Below, piece by piece: positions 1 to 11,660 of a stretch of 64,000 nt of DNA. The DNA is taken from contig CM048839.1 in assembly GCA_026545765.1 (NCBI GenBank), positions 19,096,566 to 19,160,565 on the forward strand, given 5' to 3'. The position numbers were made by a program, and so were the translations under genes. The stretch is from Plantago major (Eukaryota; Streptophyta; Magnoliopsida; Lamiales; Plantaginaceae). The notes under the pieces are model-generated. The model did no database searches. It was not told the DNA's origin and was given only the letters and a program-made list of their open reading frames with translations. Numbering within the stretch: position 1 is the stretch's first letter; each line of letters starts with the position of its first letter.

Positions 1-52
1 ATTATTACCAATCGGTATGTATACATATACATATATACATACATATACATAC

Positions 53-88
<36 letters not shown>

Positions 89-161
89 GTACATATATAT
101 GTATACATATATACATACATATATATACATACATACATATATACATACATATATACATACA

Positions 162-193
<32 letters not shown>

Positions 194-214
194 CATATAT
201 ATATATATATGTAT

Positions 215-255
<41 letters not shown>

Positions 256-260
256 GTAGC
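1..260. repeat. TA/TACA microsatellite
   Basis: Imperfect dinucleotide and tetranucleotide repeat of TATA, TACA and TATG units filling the left edge of the window. Both strands stay open over about 80 codons because the repeat carries no stop, giving Tyr/Ile/His/Met-only translations that are not genes. Confidence 0.95.
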
Positions 261-330
261 ATTACGAGTATGTATTGTGTCTCTGATTACTTAATTGTGA
301 GATGATAAATTGTTGACTATATATGTTGTT

Positions 331-1140
331 CAGATCGCACGGGGGAGGTGACATCCAAGTATGACATCTTCAAGAAGGCCAAGGAATATGGGTATGGACC
401 GACTGCCGGGCCTCGTCTATTGTGGTATGTTTATGTTGCTTAAATTTCATATTTGTACACTATTACAAGTTATTTTTGAAAAAACAGTAACTGATCATAA
501 TATCTGCTATTTACGATTTCAGGCTGAGGTTGATGCTCAGGTGGCAAGGCAGGAGGACGAGACGGGGAGGTGACATCCAAGTATGACATCTTCAAGAAGG
601 TCAAGCAGAAGGGCGAGGTATGGACCGACTGCCGGGCCTCGTCTATTGTGGTATGTTTATGTTGCTTAAATTTCATATTTGTACACTATTACAAGTTATT
701 TTTGAAAAAATAGTAACTGATCATGATATCTGCTATTTACGATTTCAGGCTGAGGTTGATGCTCAGGTGGCAAGGCAGGAGGACGAGACGGGTGATGTGT
801 TGTCAACTGAACAAGTTGACAACATCTTCCTAGAGGTCAACAAACCGGACAGCAAAGGACGAATATATGGACTCGGGAGCCTCGGTTTGAGCTTGGCTAG
901 TCCGGGGTGCTCCTCATCATCATCCCAGCAGTCTAGACGTCCGGTTTACAAACAGGACCAGGTCTCGGAAATGGTGTAGTCGCAGGTCCGGGAACAAGTT
1001 GCTCGGCTAACTCAAGAGATGGAGCAACAAAGGGACGAGATGGAGCGCCGCGACAGAGAACGAAGGGAGGAGAACGAGCGCCTTCGGTTATAGATGGAGC
1101 AGTTCATGTCCCGGTTCGGCTAGCCCCCACCCCCGTCTGG
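331..1140 (+). pseudogene. CACTA (En/Spm) transposon coding fragment, plant Transposase_24-like C-terminal part
   Basis: Degenerate coding debris on the plus strand. The readable part (about 730-980) contains the segment TGDVLSTEQVDNIFLEVN and a YGLGSLG motif typical of the plant Ptta/En/Spm accessory protein (Transposase_24). It is followed by an Arg/Glu-rich coiled-coil tail (about 980-1120) interrupted by stop codons. A block of about 220 bp (341-562) is repeated directly at about 563-789, and each copy contains what looks like the same intron (425-522 in copy 1, GT to AG). Only the 3' part of the gene is present and it cannot be expressed as one protein. The short CACTA-ended element at 1556-1943 may be its terminus or a separate insertion. 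Family assignment rests on remembered motif similarity. Confidence 0.6.
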
Positions 1141-1224
1141 TAGCTAGTTATGTATATGCACGTTCGGATTTATTATATTTACACTTGTTCGGATAATTTC
1201 TCCTGCTCCGGATATTACTTTATA

Positions 1225-1481
1225 CTCTCTCCATTTCAGAGAAAGTGTTACATTTTGACTTTGACCGGTCAACTGTTTTCGAGTTTGACCACAAATTATT
1301 CATAAACGATAATAATAAATAATTTAATAAAATCATATAATAAAATTTTAATTACTAAATTTTCATTACATAATTTTAATAATTTATTTATTAATATCGT
1401 TTAAGAGTAAATTGTGGTCAAACGCGAAGACAATTGACCGCAGAATAGTAAAATGTAACACTTTTTATGAAATAGAGGGAG
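1225..1481. mobile_element. Stowaway-type MITE (Tc1/mariner group)
   Basis: The ends are inverted: CTCTCTCCATTTCAG on the left and the complement of GAAATAGAGGGAG on the right, with the matching sub-terminal stretch AAAGTGTTACATTTT. It is flanked by TA on both sides (1223-1224 and 1482-1483). The interior is AT-rich and non-coding. A second member with nearly the same termini lies at 24063-24300. Confidence 0.85.
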
Positions 1482-1555
1482 TATTATTTATCATTTATTG
1501 AAATATTTTCCGTATTATTGATTTATTATCTAACATTATATTGATTAAATGGGTG

Positions 1556-1943
1556 AACTACGAAAAACAGGGATTAATATGAAATAAATAGTGACGGATA
1601 GATAGTGACGGATTAACAGTGACGGAATAAATAGTGACGGAATTCCAGATTCCGTCACTAATTCCAATAATATACTGGGCGACGGATAGAATCTATCCGT
1701 CGTTATATTTGGCGACGGATAATTTCTATCCGTCGCCAATAATCGATTTAAAAAATAAAAATAAAAAGTCAAATATATTAATCCGTCGCGAATTGGACGA
1801 CGGATTATCTATCCGTCGTCAAAGGCCCAGTGGGGCGACGGAATTACTATCCGTCGCCCGATCCGTCGCCCCAGCTGGGGCGACGGATCGGCACTGTTTA
1901 GCGACGGATTTATCCGTCGCTAAACAGTGTATTTTTCGTAGTG
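1556..1943. mobile_element. Short CACTA-ended element rich in GACGGAT palindromes
   Basis: The right end reads CACTACGAAAAATACACTG on the minus strand. The left end reads ACTACGAAAAACAGGG on the plus strand, so the two are inverted CACTA-type termini. Between them lie at least eight copies of the sub-terminal motif GCGACGGAT/ATCCGTCGC in both orientations, forming several perfect small hairpins. This is the usual architecture of sub-terminal repeats in CACTA elements. No coding capacity. The right end abuts a Copia reverse-transcriptase fragment at 1944. No clear 3-bp target duplication was found, so it could instead be the 3' end of the CACTA remnant to its left. Confidence 0.6.
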
Positions 1944-3830
1944 GGATATGTATTTAAGGATGCGTTTAACTGCAGATAGGTGAGTAGTTCGGGGATTGGA
2001 TTGATACCTGGCACACACACATACATAGAACATTATATCTGGTCGACTGGCAGATAAGTACAGAAGACTGCCTATCATGGATCTGTATAGTGTTGGATCC
2101 ACTGTTGCATCCACTGTTGTATCAACTGTGAGTGCAACATCACATTTGCTGATCAGTTTCAATGTGGAGGACATAGGAGAAGAACTTGTCTTGGAACCAT
2201 CCAGAACAAATCTCTTGACTAGATTACGAGCATACTTCTCCTGAGACAGGAACAAGCCAGAATTGCTTTGCTTGTTTTGCAACCCAAGAAAGAAATTAAG
2301 CTCTCCAATCATACTCATTTGGAATGTACCTGTCATGGCTCTCGAACAACCACTCAAAATACAAAATGGTCTTTTGCTTTGCACTCAATGCAGACAACAC
2401 AACATTGCATCTCAGATTGGTTTTAGGTATCCAAACTTGCTTACTTTTACCCTTAGTTGAAGTCTGTTTAGTCGATGTAGATTTCACTGTTGTAGCAACA
2501 GTTGTAACAACATTGGCTGATTTTTCTGTGTCAGGTGCTTTCCCTTTTATATATAGAAAACAAAATGGTTTCTTATGTCCTGGTTTGAAGCAAACCGACA
2601 CAAAGCGTTTCTTGATTTTCTTTTTCTTGCTACTTTCTTTCAAAAACTTAGGAGCATCTTTCAAAAATTTAAAAGATTTAGTTTTGTGATTAGCTTTTTC
2701 AGACTCAAGAGTAGTTGTAGGTGAGTTTGGATAACCAAGACTAGTAGTACCATCATTACCTTGTTCAAGTACATTACATAGATTAGAAGTACCTGAGTTC
2801 CATTTTGCAAATATTGCTTCAGTAGCATCCAATTTGTTGGTCAAGGTATGTATCTCAGCACCCTTTTTTGTCAACATCACTTCTAGACGAACAATAGTGT
2901 CCTTGAGACTTTGATTCTCTTTCTCCATAGGTCTAAGAACTTTCTTCATGTCTCTTAATTTATGCAGTATTCCTTCATACATCCTCTGAAGTTCCTCAAC
3001 CAATTGCTCTTGGCTAGATTCTTCCTCAAAGGGGTAATCTGCATGAAGATCAAGAGAACCATGCAAGCATCGAAAATTCGTATCAGTGTTGCTTACCATT
3101 TCTTTGTAGTTGACTCATGCTTTCCTCCTCAATTGCATGCCATCACTCACTTCACCAATCACTTGGGAAGGGGGGTGCAATTTGCGAATCTTTGCTGGAG
3201 GATCTCTTCTGACATTGTCCAGTTCTGGGACTGGCTCTTCTAATTCATTGTCATCAACATCTGCTGTTCAGCATCACTATCTTCTGAGGAACTGGTGTCA
3301 ACCAGTGTTGCATCAGCTGTTGCAGGAACATTTGGAGCAACTGTTTCAAAGAACATTCTAAATCTGGTGCAATCACTTCAGATTCAGCATTTCAAAACCT
3401 GTGTAAGGTTTTCCATCATTACTCAGACCCTCACAATGACTTTGTAAGGTTTCCCAAGCATCCTTTGTCGTTTCACAGTTTTGAATAATTCTACACATGT
3501 GCATATCAATGTAACTGAATATTGCATTGAGAGCTTTCTCATTGTAGGAAGATTCCTTCCTTTCATCATCTGTCCATTGACTTTCTGGTTTGATTATCAC
3601 ATCACCATTAGCATCAGGTGCTGATTGTGGAATCTTATAACCATCCACCACAGTTTTCCAAGCACAAATATCAATTGATTTGATATGTGTTCTTAGTCTC
3701 ATTTTCCAATGGGAATAATTTGAACCATATAAAATGGGCAACTTATCCGCATTTGGATTGAAAGAATTCATTTCAAGAAGTAACAATGTCCAATACACCT
3801 ATAAATTAGGTGCCTGGCTCTTGATGCCAA
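1944..3830 (-). mobile_element. Truncated Ty1/Copia retroelement, internal region (fossil)
   Basis: Minus-strand internal part of a Copia element. In element order: a primer-binding-like site beside the LTR (about 3808-3830), a gag region of the UBN2/DUF4219 type (about 3370-3800), a further gag segment with a short zinc-knuckle-like Cys/His motif (about 2400-3100), then the C-terminal part of the Copia reverse transcriptase (about 1944-2330). Protease, integrase and the N-terminal reverse transcriptase are absent, so a large internal section has been lost, and the 3' LTR is not seen. The element is broken at several places. It ends where the CACTA-ended element begins. Confidence 0.8.
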
Positions 3831-4670
3831 TTGTAAGAAATAAAGGACCTGAACTTTGTTACTATACTGATACACACCTGAGTATAGCAATGTTGCTATC
3901 ACAGTGACTGTCACAGTGACAAGAACAATCAAATTCACAGCGGAATTAAGTAAACAATAACAGCAAACAAGATGTTTATTTCTAGTAGGTATATAAATAT
4001 ACCTACTGCGCCCAAGGCAAATATCCACTATAATAATGAGGATTTACAAAACTAGGTTTAAACTCTTCAATGAGAAAAGATCAAACACTAGAACTAGTCG
4101 GAATGAATTATTCCAAAGCACCTAAACTAGACACTTCAAAGACTAGTAAAAATATGAGAAGATTACAACTATTGATTGTGAATCTCAAATCTCCAAAATC
4201 CGTAATCTTCTTCATCACTTGATCTGGTATTTATAATACTTCAATTTGACACCGATACGCAGAATCAAGTCTTCATCTTTATCCTTATCTTCAAGAGTCC
4301 AAATCATTCAATCTTCAAATAGTCCATAAGATATTGACTTCCAAGAGTCCCTTGTATCTTGTCTTCTAAGACTCCATGGCTTTCTTGAATATAAGTCGAT
4401 TCCTGTCTGAAAACACAAACTCAGATCTGTGGAACTAGGTTATAGTTAGTGAAAAAAGGCATTATCAATAAAGTCATCTAAAGTCTGATTTTACGAATCT
4501 TTATTATAGCCATTGTTGCTACAACAGTCATAGCCCTGTTGCTACAACAATAACTTAAACAGCTGCACATCTGCACTTTCATTCTCCCCCTTAATGCCTT
4601 TCTTCACAACACCTAGTGACACGAATCCATGTCAAGAAGTACCAAAGCCCAAGGTCCGTACGTTCTTACA
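3831..4670 (-). repeat. Copia LTR (5' LTR of the minus-strand element)
   Basis: A segment of about 840 bp bounded by short inverted ends, TGTAAGAA on the left and TTCTTACA on the right, directly adjoining the gag region and primer-binding-like site of the truncated Copia element. Orientation is minus, so this is the element's 5' LTR. Confidence 0.75.
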
Positions 4671-5157
4671 ATAATACTAGACACTTCAAAGACTAGTAAA
4701 AATATGAGAAGATTACAACTATTGATTGTGAATCTCAAATCTCTAAAATCCGTAATCTTCTTCATCACTTGATCTGGTATTTATAATACTTCAATTTGAC
4801 ACCAATACGCAGAATCAAGTCTTCATCTTTATCCTTATCTTCAAGAATCCAAATCATTCAATCTTCTAAGAGTCCATAAGATATTGACTTCCAAGAGTCC
4901 CATGTATCTTGTCTTCCAAGAGTCCCTTTGTATCTTGTTCTTCTAAGACTCCATGGCTTTCTTGGATATAAGTCGCTTCTTACCTGAAACCAAACAATCA
5001 CAAACATGGAACTAGGTTAACGTTAGTGAAAAAGGCAATTATTAATTAAGTCCTTCAAAGTGCATAATTTCTGGACTGAGACTGTTATAGCCATTGTTGC
5101 TGCAACAGTCATACCAATGTTGCTACAACAATGACTTAAACAGTTGCACTTTCAAGT
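4671..5157 (-). repeat. Second, partial Copia LTR of the same family
   Basis: From about 4677 the sequence repeats the LTR interior starting at 4128 (shared CTAGACACTTCAAAGACTAG and about 470 bp after it) with scattered differences. Both LTR ends are missing. It lies in the same orientation directly outside the whole LTR, which suggests a second insertion or unequal recombination between family members. It stops at the small inverted-repeat element at 5159. Confidence 0.75.
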
Positions 5158-5158
5158 T

Positions 5159-5279
5159 TTTTTAGATGTTAGGAGGTAATTACTGGTACACCCTCTAATA
5201 GAATGTGTGGGATATATGTGTTGTAGTTACATCCTGTATGAAAGGGTGTACCAGTGGTTACGTCCGTAGCATCTAAAAA
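5159..5279. mobile_element. Small MITE with about 35-bp terminal inverted repeats
   Basis: Left end TTTTTAGATGTTAGGAGG and right end (complement) TTTTTAGATGCTACGGAC are inverted, and the pairing continues through ACTGGTACACCCT on both sides. The total length is about 120 bp with a short loop. It sits exactly where the partial Copia LTR stops. The superfamily cannot be assigned because the target duplication is not resolvable in the T/A runs. Confidence 0.6.
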
Positions 5280-6780
5280 TCCATCGCAGTACTACTTGAT
5301 TAGAGCATTCAAAAGTTTGAAAGATCTTTTGAAGAATTTATTTCACATCAACCAAACACGAAACTTGGGACATACGAATACTAACAAACTTGATACTACT
5401 AGTAATGAATGAGTAGTAGTTGATAAATTGATCATGATTGTTAAAATGAAGATGATAGTAGCCATGAATGTGTTAACAGGAATCACATGTGCATAGTTGC
5501 CCTACAGTACCCTTGCCATCCTCGTCTAGATTAGGTGGTCCAATACTCCAATCCATACTGCTATTTCGTCTAAACTTGTTGCCATAACAATATGCAGAAA
5601 CAGGTTAAGATAAACCACACTAGTTGGAGTGCAAGCGAACTGAGCGTTGATCTTACTGTACATTCGATCCTTCATTTGAAGGAATGTTCCTTCATGCTCG
5701 ACTACTGTTATACATTTGCGCTTGAGCTCGAATGGTTCATTTTTGTTTTAGAGTTTAGTTTGACTCAATTCAGACATTTGATATAAACGTTCGACTCGTA
5801 CACACTAACAAGCTTAGACATAATTAAAATATAAATAAATTCGTCATTTACAATGCAATGACATAACCTTGGAAAGTGGTTAGTGGACTAACTATAATCG
5901 GATGATATCACACAGGACACACGAGGGAGGTTATCACGCCAAGAGAAGTAACTCTACCCTTTCACACCAAAGAGATAGGAGTTGACTATCAAGTGCCAAC
6001 AGTAGTCTGAAGATTTACTGGTAAGTAGTATCTATCAATAGCAACATCACATTGCATGTAGTTATACAATCATCACATGTTTATGTTTAAATATCACCCA
6101 CGTGTTTCATATCGACTTAAGTTGAGAGTTTTGCTAAAGAAAAATTATTTTTCTATTCAACAATATGGAGTTTAATTACTATTCATCAACTTCAAAAATC
6201 AAAACTTAAATCATCAAAATTAAACTACTAAACTCTATCAAAATCATAATTCAATATAAAATAACAAAAAAACTTTATAAATCAACTCTCTAATTGAGTT
6301 GCTTTTCATCTATGGAATTAGACTCAAAATATTGTCAAACACCCAGCACGTGTTGTATATACCCTCGTTAACAATAAGTCTCAAACAAGGCTATTTGACT
6401 AACAATACAACCAACCAACCAATAAACCACTACCCTCTTCATTGAGAAATTAAACCAACCAACCAAACCCGTAGTATGACAGGAACTAACCAAATAGATA
6501 TCAAAATCATTGCCAACTGTAGCAATGCCTAATCTTGAAGCAGATAGCCAATAATCAAGTCAGAGGTCAAATTGTCTGCACAGGATTTTATTTCTCTCCA
6601 ATTCAAGATCTGCAGCTTCAGATATTGAACTCTAGCAAGAAATAAAACTAAAAAGTATCACTATACCAAGAGAAAAGTATGTAACTTTCACCTACAGAGT
6701 AAAGATTACTGCTAGAGCTAAATAAAGTTACATCGCCTTTCATAAAGTTAGGCGGAAAAACAAAGCAGCAGATCTATCTA
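5280..6780. other. Intergenic, nothing recognised
   Basis: AT-rich sequence with only short chance reading frames. I see no gene, no RNA gene and no clear transposon ends. About 6780-6976 is probably the 3' untranslated region of the minus-strand SPT2-like gene. Confidence 0.5.
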
Positions 6781-6976
6781 GGGTTATATCCAAAAAAAAA
6801 AGGATTGGTGAATGACAGGTTACAAACAAGCCATATTGTGGCGGCATCCCATTTGAATCTGGATCGAGAGCCATCTTGTGGCAACCCATTCAACATATAG
6901 ACAGAAAGTCAGGGCCATCTTTGGCAGGCCCATATAACATCTAGGACAGTCAGGTTCAAATCATTTGGATCATGAA

Positions 6977-9900
6977 TCAATGAACCATCTTCCGCTTCTT
7001 CGCCCGCTGCTTCGCCAAACGCCTTTCTTCTTCTTCCTTCCGGAGCTCTTCAGCATCCTCTTCCCGAGCAATTCTTGCACTGAAAGTAATTTAGAAAGAA
7101 AGAATAACATAAATCTCCAGAAAAATCAAAGAAAACAGAAAGCCCAAGTAACAATCAATAAATAAATTTACTAGGATATCATATCAAACCAAAGAACAAA
7201 AAGTTTTTTGGTTAAGAATCTCCAACTGACCTGCGCTTCTCCTCCCTCTCAATGGTATGCCAATCAGCCTCCATATCGCTAACATCATCAGGTTCATCTT
7301 CAAACTTCCTAGGATCATACCTGAATGGAGTATTAAGATAAGTCACACTGAATCTGGGTCTAGTTGAATCATTAATCAAGAGCATTTTTCATTTTGGAGT
7401 TCATCAAAAGTGAAAACGTTCCAGTATAACTCAGTATAGAAGGTGAAGAAAAAAACACAGGCAACAAAAACAACAATCATTACCTAAACATTGCACGAAT
7501 AGCCGCGGAGGCCTCAGCTAATTCATCATTGGAACCCTCATACGGCCGTTTAGGTTTTACCTTCGGGCGTTGACCTACTGGTGCACCACGAGGAGCCATC
7601 TTCGACTGTGGTCGCCTCACCTGCAAAAATCACAAGTTGATTTACAGACGCGAGCGATGTTTGTATGCAAAAGGCAGATCCTAAAGAGTCATGAATTTAA
7701 GCTTTCTACAAAATGTTTGACAAGTTCAGATAATTCTTGATAACTTGAACGTCCTTTAAATTTTGAGAGAAAAACAACCAGAAAAAAAGAGGCGCCAAAG
7801 AATGTAGTGAAGTTACTAATTTTTGGTATTGAGAATTACATATCGAAACTATTATCCTCGCACAGCACAACACTTACCTCATCTCTAGAATAATTAGGTG
7901 CGACCTTGGACTTGTTAGACTGTTGGTACTCGTTACGTTGCACTGGAGTACTTTTGGAAAGTGAAGATGATTGCATGTGTGATGAAGCCGGTCTCTGACC
8001 ACCAGGTTTTGAAGTTCTTTGCATACCAGATGCTAGCCGTTGCACGCCGGATTCCTGAGGTCTTTGAGAGCCAGATTGAGGTCTTTGTGATCCAGATTGC
8101 TGGGGTCTCGGCGTGCTAGATTGCTGGGGTCTCTGCGTGCTGGATTGCTGAGGTCTTTGTGAGCCAGATTGGTGAGGTCCAAGTCCCCCAGATTGTAAAG
8201 GTCTGTGCATACCAGATTGCAACTGTGATGGTGGAGGTTTGCGCATGCCAGGTTGTTGTATTGAAGACATCGATTTATGAGCACCAGCTGCCACCGCATA
8301 ACTGTTTGCATCAGTTTGTGAAACCTTCTTGCCAGTAGCAGTCACAGGACTTCTTAAAGGCATACCACCTTTTTGACCAACTGGCCGACCAGGACCACTA
8401 GCATTATTGCTTCCAAGCTGTTTCCTAGATTCCATAGATAACCTGCTACCGGAAGCCAACTTCTCAGACCCAACATTATGTCTGGCCTGGCCATTCGAGA
8501 TAACTCGCTTTCTTCCATCACGAATGGCAAGTTCTCTTTGACGATCAGCCACCATCTGTCTGCTTTTTTGTGGTGCTTGAGCCGACGCATCTTTAACACA
8601 TTAAAAGCAAAAGTATGAGTTCACTGGAGGACATACAAACAAAATGAGCTAATGAGAGTGAACCACAGATCAACAAGTAAAACACACCAGATCTGGGGGC
8701 AGATAAATTTTGGGGTTGGCTTTTAGTGGATGAAGGAATCTCGGCATCATCAGAGAGTAAAAAAGAATAGTCCCTTGTGTTTTTAAGCACTTCCACTTTT
8801 TTCTTCAACTGCATTATCAGAAAACAAGAGTTGGCCAAAAGTTGATGTCAACCAACAAAAGGGCATAATCAAGAAATAGTTACCCCATTCACAGGCTTTG
8901 GCTGGTTGGCTCGAGGTTTTGATCCAGCAGAATTGGATGTACCAGGTTTCTTATTGTTCTATACAGAAAGCAAAAATGTCAAAATTCAAACTCAAATCCT
9001 TAGTGTGTGTTTGCAAATGCTTTTACTAGTGCTTTTTTGTCTGCTTTTGTTAAAAGTTGATTTTAAGCAAAAGTCATTAGTGTTTGATATATTGAACAAA
9101 AAACAGCTTAAAGTTGTAAAAGCATAAGTTTTAGTGTTTGCAAAAATTAATTTAATTAGTTGATTTTAATTGGAAAAAAAGCTACTACCTGCTTAAAGCA
9201 GATAGAAGCAGCTATTGGGTTGCTTCTTAGCTTCTGGCGGTTACCTGCTTTTTTCCAGAGAAGTTGCAGCAGAAGTTGTAATATAAAACACTAAAAAACT
9301 ACTTTTGATTCTTCAAAAGCACAAAAGCACTTTTTTTAAGCATTTGCAAACACAAGCTTAGTGTCTGTAGCACAACACAGCAACACATCGACAAGCTGAA
9401 ATAGAAATGTAAGCAATCTGCACTTACAGTATTGTTTGGCTTAGAAAATCTGGCTGCCAAATCCGGATTCTCCAACAACGACTTACTTTCTTGAATGACA
9501 CGTTGTGCAATAACCGGCTGAGAGGGCCCAAAAAACGAACCATAGCTGCAAATCAAACAATTAAATATTAAATTGAGATTGCTTCGTTAATTTCTAGTAC
9601 TACGCATACAAGCAGCATTGCTAGATGAAAAGCACACAATAATGCACACACCGCTTTAAACAGTCAGCCCATTGAAATAAACATAAGCAAGACAATGAAA
9701 GATTGCTGATAAGCTCTGCAATGCCTAAGATAAAAATTGGTTGTTAAAGAAACTGTGCATCAATGATCAAACATAAAAGTTTGTGCACGAAGAAAGGGTG
9801 TCTCACAGTTAGTTCATGCGACCTCAAACAAAATAGCATATCTCAAGTTCAGCACATCACTAAGAATATCGAGATGTTAGAGGGTTATTAAAAAATATAA

Positions 9901-10598
9901 ACCACTGAATAGAACATGCCAACCACAGAAGAGTTTGCAGAAGACCTAGGTCAGTATATATTTTATATAGATCAGAGAAGAGACTATAAAAAAACCAATG
10001 GAATATCAGCTGTAACACCATTACAACCACCACACAGAATGCAAAACTTCGCATAGAAAACTAATTGAAATGATAGGCAATACCAAAATTACTATTGCAA
10101 GACGCATGTACCTACTATCGGGGTGAAAAAAACTAACACAGATGGAGATTCACTTTTTTCAATGAATCAATCACTTCCAATCAAAATACAGGTACGAAAT
10201 CACCAATTTTTTGTAAAGACGGTATAAAAAAAAGAGAGATAGGACATAAATATGAAACAAAACGCACTTGTCCTTACGGAAAGAGTTCGTGTATTCACGG
10301 GAACCGCAGTTGGCAGTCCCCAATTCCTTCCCCATCTGCTTTCTGACTGACTCTTTCAGCCTTTGCCGAAGTCTAAGATATTCCAATTCCTCTGGGGTGG
10401 GCTCATGAACAGCTTCCTCTTCATATTCCACATCATCTTCATATTCTTCTTCCTCTCCATCTTCCTCATACTCATCCAAATCTTCATATTCCTGCAACAA
10501 CATAAAAGGGATATAATAAACAGAGTTTGACAAAAAACATAAGGGGAAAAAGGCTGAAATAAACCACAGCTACTTACATCACTCGCATATCCCCCCAT
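6977..10598 (-). CDS. SPT2-type chromatin protein (SPT2 homolog)
   Basis: Spliced minus-strand gene of about 531 residues. Coding exons in transcript order: 10598-10578, 10491-10268, 9545-9428, 8958-8884, 8808-8688, 8590-7878, 7620-7484, 7320-7231, 7073-6977. All phases agree and the start is MGGYASD. The N-terminus is strongly acidic (Asp/Glu/Tyr, residues about 8-35). It is followed by a conserved YGSFFGPSQPVIAQRVIQES block, a KNTRDYSFLLSDDAEIP block, a Ser/Gln/Arg/Pro low-complexity tract of 7-10-residue repeats (about 270-380), and the C-terminal SPT2 domain (about 425-531) with RYDPRKF and a basic Arg/Lys/Glu helix. SPT2 proteins bind histone H3-H4 and DNA and act in transcription-coupled chromatin assembly in the nucleus. 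Exon 3 has two competing donors 10 nt apart; only GTGCGT keeps the frame. A 350-bp hAT MITE sits in the intron at 8959-9427. Confidence 0.9.
9007..9356. mobile_element. hAT-type MITE inside an SPT2 intron
   Basis: A segment of about 350 bp with inverted ends, GTGTTTGCAAATGCTTTTA on the left and the complement of AAGCATTTGCAAACAC on the right. It is flanked by an 8-bp direct repeat CTTAGTGT at 8999-9006 and 9357-9364. An 8-bp target duplication with short inverted ends is the hAT signature. It is non-coding and internally rich in AGAAGC-type motifs. It lies wholly within an intron of the SPT2-like gene. Confidence 0.8.
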
Positions 10599-10613
10599 TA
10601 CACTCGAGAAATT

Positions 10614-11660
10614 CCTGCACCTCTCAGAATATTAGCATCTACACCTGATGATCAAAAAGCAAATCTGTCATATTCAACGAATTAAAAAGATCCATCACAA
10701 TTCCAAAGAGAAACCATCTATTCTGTGAATATCAAATCTGCCACTGTTTCATGAAAGACTGCTGATTAACATACGGATATGATCAGATCTGATTTGTTTA
10801 TCAAATTCAATGAGCCGCAGCAACATGTATGCAAAAAATTGGGCAACATCCAACAAATCTCAGAAAAACAACACACACACAAACACATCAATAGACAGCA
10901 AATTATACCCGGAATCTAAATCTGTTCTGCAAAAACAACCAAGTTAGTGCGAAAAAACAAATGACTTCTGATTATCTATTCGTTTTACATGATATTCAAA
11001 ATTATGATGAAAATTCAGCTTATAACGAATCGAAAGCCGGTAAAATATACCATGAACTCGAATTTTTCTGAAAAAACAAAAAAAAATCATGAACAAATTC
11101 AACCCGATCTATCCAACATCAATAAAAACCAAAACAAATAAAGTAGATTAGGAAAAAAATCAGAAGAACCATAAGTTTTAAAACAAATTCGATCAGATCT
11201 AAACAATTCTCATCAAAAAACGCATCAAAACTTGTCAAATGAAACCAGAAAACTGATTTTTTTTTCTTTGTAAAAACCAACAGTTTCGGGACAAATTCAA
11301 CCAGATCCGACGGATCTTCACAAAAATCGGTGTATTACACCAAAAAACTCAGAATTTTCAGCAAAATCGGTTCAAAAACGAAAAAAAAAGCGAAGAAAAA
11401 GAGATTACCTTGAAACCGAGGCGAGAGAAAACGCAGCTCCAGAAGCGAGAAGGCAAGAATATGACGGCGAAACTGAGAAGAGGCGAAAGGGGCAAATATA
11501 AGGGGTAGGGTTAAGGGAGGTAAAGCGTTTGGAGTATGGCAAAATTGGAAGGACCCAGAACAACGGGGGTGTGTGCTATCGTGCGCTGGGAGATGCGAGG
11601 TTAAGAATACCTCCGACCCGGGATTATGACGAACCGGGTATTTTCGTCTCCTTCTTAGCC
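10614..11660 (-). promoter_or_regulatory. 5'UTR intron and promoter region of the SPT2-like gene
   Basis: The start-codon exon begins at 10614, after a GTGCAG acceptor. A matching donor (CAAG|GTAATC on the minus strand) lies at 11409/11408, giving a 5'UTR intron of about 795 bp; upstream of it is a pyrimidine-rich, GC-richer leader (about 11410-11600). A 5'UTR intron in front of a very short first coding exon is common in plant housekeeping genes. No strong TATA box is seen. The exact transcription start is not determinable here. Confidence 0.55.

Noticed and set aside
5-262. Tyr/Ile-rich frames on both strands
   Set aside because: Translation of a TA/TACA microsatellite.
8033-8311. 92-codon minus-strand frame over the SPT2 repeat region
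   Set aside because: Alternate frame of the low-complexity repeat in the real exon 8590-7878.
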